Positions 59,789-64,000 of a DNA stretch of 64,000 nt are shown here, piece after piece. Source of the stretch: Nocardia africana NBRC 100379 (GTDB lineage Bacteria; Actinomycetota; Actinomycetes; Mycobacteriales; Mycobacteriaceae); contig NZ_BDAV01000010.1 in NCBI RefSeq assembly GCF_001612635.1, positions 466,911-530,910 on the forward strand, given 5' to 3'. The translations under genes and the position numbers were made by a program. Numbering within the stretch: position 1 is the first letter of the stretch; the number at the start of each line of letters is the position of its first letter. Under the pieces are notes generated by a model that ran no database searches, was not told where the DNA came from, and worked only from the letters and a program-made list of their open reading frames with translations.

Positions 59789-62700
59789 TTACCGGTAGTC
59801 GCTGAAACCGTAGTCGTCCAGCGGGACCGCGGCACCGGTGGTGGTGCCGAAGCCCTCCGGGCTGTAGTAGGTGTCGTCGTAGGACGGCACCGCGTACGCC
59901 GCGGCACGGGCCTCTTCGGTCGGCTGCACCTGGATGTTGCGGTAGCGGTTGATACCGGTACCGGCCGGGATCAGCTTACCGATGATCACGTTCTCCTTCA
60001 GGCCGATCAGCTTGTCGGAGCGGCAGTTGATCGCCGCGTCCGTCAAGACACGAGTCGTCTCCTGGAAGGAGGCCGCCGACAGCCACGAATCGGTGGCCAG
60101 CGACGCCTTGGTGATACCCATCAGCACCGGGCGACCCGAGGCGGGCTCGCCACCCTCGGCGACGACGCGGCGGTTGGCCGCCTCGAACTCCGAGCGCTCC
60201 ACCAGCGAACCGGGCAGGAACTCCGTCGCACCCGAGTCGATGATGGTGACGCGGCGCAGCATCTGGCGGACGATGACCTCGATGTGCTTGTCGTGGATGG
60301 ACACACCCTGCGACCGGTACACCTCCTGGACCTCGTGGACCAGGTGGACCTGCACCTGACGCGGACCCATCACGCGCAGCACCTCGTGCGGATCGGCCGA
60401 GCCCTCCAGCAGCTGCTGGCCGACCTCGACGTGGTCGCCGTCGGCGAGCAGGCGCTCGGAGCCGTCGTCGTGCTTGAACACCCGCAGCCGCTGACGCTTC
60501 GACAGCTTGTCGTAGACCACCTCGTCCGAACCGTCGTCCGGAATGATCGTGATCTTGTAGAAGCGGTCGTCGTCCTCGAGCCGCACCCGGCCCGAGACCT
60601 CCGCGATCGGCGCCTTGCCCTTGGGCACACGAGCCTCGAACAGCTCCTGCACGCGGGGCAGACCGCCGGTGATGTCGTCACCCGCGACACCACCCTGGTG
60701 GAAGGTACGCATGGTCAGCTGGGTACCGGGCTCACCGATGGACTGGGCGGCGACGATACCGACGGCCTCACCGATGTCGACCAGCTTGCCGGTCGCCATC
60801 GAGCGGCCGTAGCAGGTCGCACACACGCCGGTGCCGGTGGTGCAGGTGAGCACCGAGCGGACCTTGACGTCGGTGATGCCGGCCTCGAGCAGCGCCTCGA
60901 TGGCCGGGTCGCCGAGGTCGTGACCCTTCTCCACGATGACGTTGCCGTTGGCGTCGACCGCGTCGGCGGCCAGCGTCCGGGCGTAGGTGCTGGTCTCCAC
61001 GTGCGGATCGCGGATGAGCAGTCCGTCGGGCTGCTTCTCGGCGATCGCGACGGTGATGCCGCGCTCGGTGCCACAGTCGGTCTCGCGCACGATGACGTCC
61101 TGCGACACGTCCACCAGACGACGGGTCAGGTAACCCGAGTCGGCGGTACGAAGCGCGGTGTCGGCCAGACCCTTTCGCGCACCGTGGGTGTTGATGAAGT
61201 ACTCCAGCACGGTCAGGCCCTCACGGAAGGAGGACTTGATCGGTCGCGGAATGAACTCACCCTTCGGGTTGGTCACCAGACCCTTCATGCCCGCGAGGGT
61301 ACGAGTCTGGGTGAAGTTACCCGTGGCGCCCGAATCGACGATCGTGATGATCGGGTTGTCGGCCGGGTAGTGCGCGCGCAGCGCCTTACCGACCTCTTCG
61401 GTCGCTTCCTGCCAGATCTTGACCAGGGCGTTGTTGCGCTCCTGGTGGTCGAGAGCACCACGCTGGTACTTCTTCTCGATCTGGTCGGACTGCGCCTCGT
61501 AGCGCTCCATGATCTCGGCCTTCTCCGGCGGAACGAGAACGTCCGACATGGAGACGGTGACACCCGAACGCGTGGCCCAGTAGAAGCCGGCGTCCTTGAG
61601 CTTGTCGACGGTCTGCGCGACCACGATCATCGGGTAACGCTCGGCGAGATCGTTGATGATCGTCGCCTGCCGCTTCTTCGGCATCTGCTCGTTGATGAAC
61701 GCGTAGTCCGCGGGCAGCAGCTCGTTGAAGATGACGCGGCCCAGGGTGGTCTCACACAGCCACGCGTCGCCGCGCTGCCAGCCCTCGGGGAACAGCTCCG
61801 CCTCGACGTCCTTCGGCGGGCGCTGATCGGTCAGGCGCACCTTGATCAGCGAGCGAACCGTCAGCTCGCCGCGGTCGACGGCCATCTGAGCCTCGGCCGG
61901 CGACGCGTAGACGCCCTGCTCGGGAGCATCCGCGGTGGCGGGCCGGTACTCACCCTTGGCGCCCTCTTCCAGGCGGGTCAGGTAGTACAGGCCGGTCACC
62001 ATGTCCAGACGCGGCATGGCCAGCGGGCGGCCGGACGCCGGGGACAGGATGTTGTTCGACGACAGCATCAGGATGCGGGCCTCGGCCTGCGCCTCCGCCG
62101 ACAGCGGCAGGTGCACGGCCATCTGGTCACCGTCGAAGTCGGCGTTGAAGGCCTCACAGACCAGCGGGTGCAGCTGGATGGCCTTACCTTCGACCAGCAG
62201 CGGCTCGAAGGCCTGGATACCCAGGCGGTGCAGCGTGGGCGCACGGTTCAGCATGACCGGGTGCTCGGCGATGACCTCTTCGAGGACGTCCCACACCTGG
62301 GCACGCTGCCGCTCGACCATCCGCTTGGCGGACTTGATGTTCTGCGCGTGGTTCAGGTCGACCAGACGCTTCATCACGAACGGCTTGAACAGCTCCAGCG
62401 CCATCAGCTTGGGCAGACCACACTGGTGCAGCTTCAGCTGCGGACCGACGACGATGACCGAACGGCCCGAGTAGTCGACGCGCTTACCGAGCAGGTTCTG
62501 CCGGAAACGACCCTGCTTGCCCTTGAGCAGATCGCTCAGGGACTTCAGCGGGCGGTTACCGGGGCCGGTCACCGGGCGACCGCGACGGCCGTTGTCGAAC
62601 AGCGCGTCGACGGACTCCTGCAGCATCCGCTTCTCGTTGTTGACGATGATCTCGGGGGCACCGAGGTCGATCAGTCGCTTGAGGCGGTTGTTGCGGTTGA

Positions 62701-63742
62701 TCACGCGGCGGTACAGGTCGTTCAGGTCCGAGGTGGCGAAGCGGCCACCGTCGAGCTGAACCATCGGGCGCAGCTCCGGCGGGATCACCGGAACGGCGTC
62801 GAGGACCATGCCCATCGGCGAGTTGCCGTTGGCCTGGAAGGCCGCGACGACCTTCAGCCGCTTGAGCGCGCGCAGCTTCTTCTGGCCCTTACCGGTGCGA
62901 ATGGTTTCGCGCAGGTTCTCGGCCTCGGCGTCGATGTCGAAGTTCTCCATCAGCTTCTGGATGGCTTCGGCACCCATCGCGCCGGTGAAGTACTCGCCGT
63001 AGCGGTCCTGCAGCTCGCGGTAGAGGACCTCGTCCACGATCAGCTGCTTGGGAGCCAGCTTGGTGAAGGTGGTCCAGATCTCGTCGAGCCGGTCCAGCTC
63101 ACGCTGGGCACGGTCGCGCAGCTGGCGCATCTCGCGCTCGCCGCCGTCCTTGACCTTGCGGCGGACGTCGGACTTGGCACCCTCGGCCTCGAGCTCGGCC
63201 AGGTCGGCCTCGAGCTTCTGGGCGCGAGCCTCCAGGTCGGCATCGCGCTGGTCGGCGATCGCCTTCTTCTCGACCTCCATCTCCGCCTCGAGCGTGGACA
63301 GCTCGTTGTGGCGCAGATCCTCGTCGACGGTGGTGATGACGTAGGCGGCGAAGTAGATGATCTTTTCGAGATCCTTCGGCGCCAGGTCCAGCAGGTAACC
63401 GAGGCGGCTCGGCACACCCTTGAAGTACCAGATGTGGGTGACGGGCGCGGCCAGCTCGATGTGGCCCATCCGCTCACGACGCACCTTGGCGCGAGTCACC
63501 TCGACACCACAGCGCTCACAGATGATGCCCTTGAAGCGGACACGCTTGTACTTGCCGCAGTAGCACTCCCAGTCCCGGGTGGGACCGAAGATCTTCTCGC
63601 AGAACAAGCCGTCCTTCTCCGGCTTGAGCGTGCGGTAGTTGATGGTCTCCGGCTTCTTGACCTCACCGAAAGACCAGTTGCGAATGTCTTCGGCGGTAGC
63701 CAGGCCGATCCGGAGTTCATCGAAGAAGTTGACGTCTAGCAC
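59789..63742 (-). CDS. rpoC: RNA polymerase beta-prime subunit
   Basis: A 1317-residue beta-prime subunit. It has the N-terminal zinc site (CYCGKYKRVRFKG, CERCG), the catalytic NADFDGDQM, the second zinc site (CTTGTGVCATCYGR) and a complete C-terminus. The GTG at 63742 has AAGGAAG upstream and gives the standard actinobacterial start LDVNFFDELRIG. It lies 128 bp downstream of rpoB. Confidence 0.99.
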   Translation of the reverse strand: MLDVNFFDELRIGLATAEDIRNWSFGEVKKPETINYRTLKPEKDGLFCEKIFGPTRDWECYCGKYKRVRFKGIICERCGVEVTRAKVRRERMGHIELAAPVTHIWYFKGVPSRLGYLLDLAPKDLEKIIYFAAYVITTVDEDLRHNELSTLEAEMEVEKKAIADQRDADLEARAQKLEADLAELEAEGAKSDVRRKVKDGGEREMRQLRDRAQRELDRLDEIWTTFTKLAPKQLIVDEVLYRELQDRYGEYFTGAMGAEAIQKLMENFDIDAEAENLRETIRTGKGQKKLRALKRLKVVAAFQANGNSPMGMVLDAVPVIPPELRPMVQLDGGRFATSDLNDLYRRVINRNNRLKRLIDLGAPEIIVNNEKRMLQESVDALFDNGRRGRPVTGPGNRPLKSLSDLLKGKQGRFRQNLLGKRVDYSGRSVIVVGPQLKLHQCGLPKLMALELFKPFVMKRLVDLNHAQNIKSAKRMVERQRAQVWDVLEEVIAEHPVMLNRAPTLHRLGIQAFEPLLVEGKAIQLHPLVCEAFNADFDGDQMAVHLPLSAEAQAEARILMLSSNNILSPASGRPLAMPRLDMVTGLYYLTRLEEGAKGEYRPATADAPEQGVYASPAEAQMAVDRGELTVRSLIKVRLTDQRPPKDVEAELFPEGWQRGDAWLCETTLGRVIFNELLPADYAFINEQMPKKRQATIINDLAERYPMIVVAQTVDKLKDAGFYWATRSGVTVSMSDVLVPPEKAEIMERYEAQSDQIEKKYQRGALDHQERNNALVKIWQEATEEVGKALRAHYPADNPIITIVDSGATGNFTQTRTLAGMKGLVTNPKGEFIPRPIKSSFREGLTVLEYFINTHGARKGLADTALRTADSGYLTRRLVDVSQDVIVRETDCGTERGITVAIAEKQPDGLLIRDPHVETSTYARTLAADAVDANGNVIVEKGHDLGDPAIEALLEAGITDVKVRSVLTCTTGTGVCATCYGRSMATGKLVDIGEAVGIVAAQSIGEPGTQLTMRTFHQGGVAGDDITGGLPRVQELFEARVPKGKAPIAEVSGRVRLEDDDRFYKITIIPDDGSDEVVYDKLSKRQRLRVFKHDDGSERLLADGDHVEVGQQLLEGSADPHEVLRVMGPRQVQVHLVHEVQEVYRSQGVSIHDKHIEVIVRQMLRRVTIIDSGATEFLPGSLVERSEFEAANRRVVAEGGEPASGRPVLMGITKASLATDSWLSAASFQETTRVLTDAAINCRSDKLIGLKENVIIGKLIPAGTGINRYRNIQVQPTEEARAAAYAVPSYDDTYYSPEGFGTTTGAAVPLDDYGFSDYR

Positions 63743-63870
63743 GTAACTTCCTTTCCCCTGTTCGGGTTCAGTATCGAGCAAAGTTCGCTAGTTCGTCCGC
63801 CGTGGCGGACCACTTCCGCGGAGCGGGAAACTATGCCCCGGCGCCCAATGCGGGCGCCGGGACCGATCGG

Positions 63871-64000
63871 CTACTGCGCGAGGTCGTCGACCGTCGCAGC
63901 CTCGTTGCGGGACAGGTTGATGCCGAGGTTCGCCGCGGCACGCTCGAGGTCCTCGTCGTCGCCGTCGCGCATCTCGATCGCGGCGCCGTCGGAGGACAGC
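63871..64000 (-). CDS. rpoB: RNA polymerase beta subunit, 3' end (partial)
   Basis: Only the last 42 codons are in the window: LSSDGAAIEMRDGDDEDLER then AAANLGINLSRNEAATVDDL, the typical actinobacterial beta-subunit C-terminus. The rifampicin region lies outside the window. Confidence 0.97.
   Translation of the reverse strand, partial: LSSDGAAIEMRDGDDEDLERAAANLGINLSRNEAATVDDLAQ

Noticed and set aside
59771..63739. Plus-strand open frame of 1322 codons opposite rpoC
   Set aside because: It mirrors rpoC codon bias and has no domain; rpoC on the minus strand is certain.

Overview
The window is high-GC actinobacterial chromosome, most likely Nocardia or a close mycolic-acid relative such as Rhodococcus. 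The evidence is the rpoB-rpoC and rpsL-rpsG-fusA-tuf housekeeping genes, a cholesterol-catabolism gene (kshB) with a perfect KstR-type box, a mycofactocin glycosyltransferase (mftF), an ESX-type secreted-protein pair, DUF3558 lipoproteins, paired receptor Ser/Thr kinases and many TetR/MerR/AraC regulators. Read on the minus strand, the order rpoB, rpoC ... rpsL, rpsG, fusA, tuf ... ferredoxin reductase ... mftF follows the Mycobacterium tuberculosis gene order as I recall it. The accessory blocks between these anchors differ. No rRNA, tRNA, CRISPR array, insertion sequence or prophage was seen.

Layout. 1-5.5 kb: 5' part of a nonribosomal peptide synthetase (C-A-T-C-A, cut by the window edge); its first A domain reads as serine-specific. 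A candidate 42-residue leaderless peptide lies upstream. 6-9 kb: a GAF/winged-helix regulator and mftF, separated by a perfect 20-bp palindrome. 9.2-11 kb: TetR, KstR box, kshB. 11-15.5 kb: AlkD-like glycosylase, proline/alanine-rich membrane protein, Asp/Glu racemase, and a ferredoxin reductase with a second KstR-type box. 15.7-19.2 kb: SPW protein, two TetR regulators, MFS efflux pump and cupin, with a near-perfect 26-bp operator. 19.3-21.5 kb: a 731-residue low-complexity protein. 21.5-26 kb: str operon. 26.4-29.6 kb: two DUF3558 lipoproteins, hppD with a LuxR remnant at its 3' end, and an Lrp regulator. 29.6-38.2 kb: AlkZ-like protein, quinone reductase, WXG100-like and lytic-transglycosylase pair, two receptor kinases, acyl thioesterase.

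38-46 kb: FprB-type ferredoxin/NADPH reductase, SixA-like phosphatase, VOC protein, a MerR regulator with a 19-bp-spacer promoter, an AhpD-GNAT-pirin run, XRE regulator, aldo/keto reductase, and a hotdog protein with a third KstR-type box. 46.4-51.7 kb is the most unusual part: a 45-residue peptide gene, AraC, cupin, a possible stand-alone threonyl-tRNA-editing-like protein, and a two-gene operon encoding a MerR/DNA-sliding-clamp fusion plus a helical (TPR-like) protein, apparently read from a leaderless MerR-type promoter. 51.8-59.7 kb: diguanylate cyclase, unknown protein, AraC-VOC-UvrA-like cassette, SDR/TetR/dienelactone hydrolase. 59.8-64 kb: rpoC and the 3' end of rpoB.

How the genes connect. 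Three separate loci (kshB, a ferredoxin reductase, a hotdog thioesterase) carry perfect TnnAACnnGTTnnA sites and are probably controlled together by the sterol repressor KstR, which is not in this window. Several convergent pairs share long hairpin terminators. Many accessory genes are regulator-target pairs with visible dyad operators between them.
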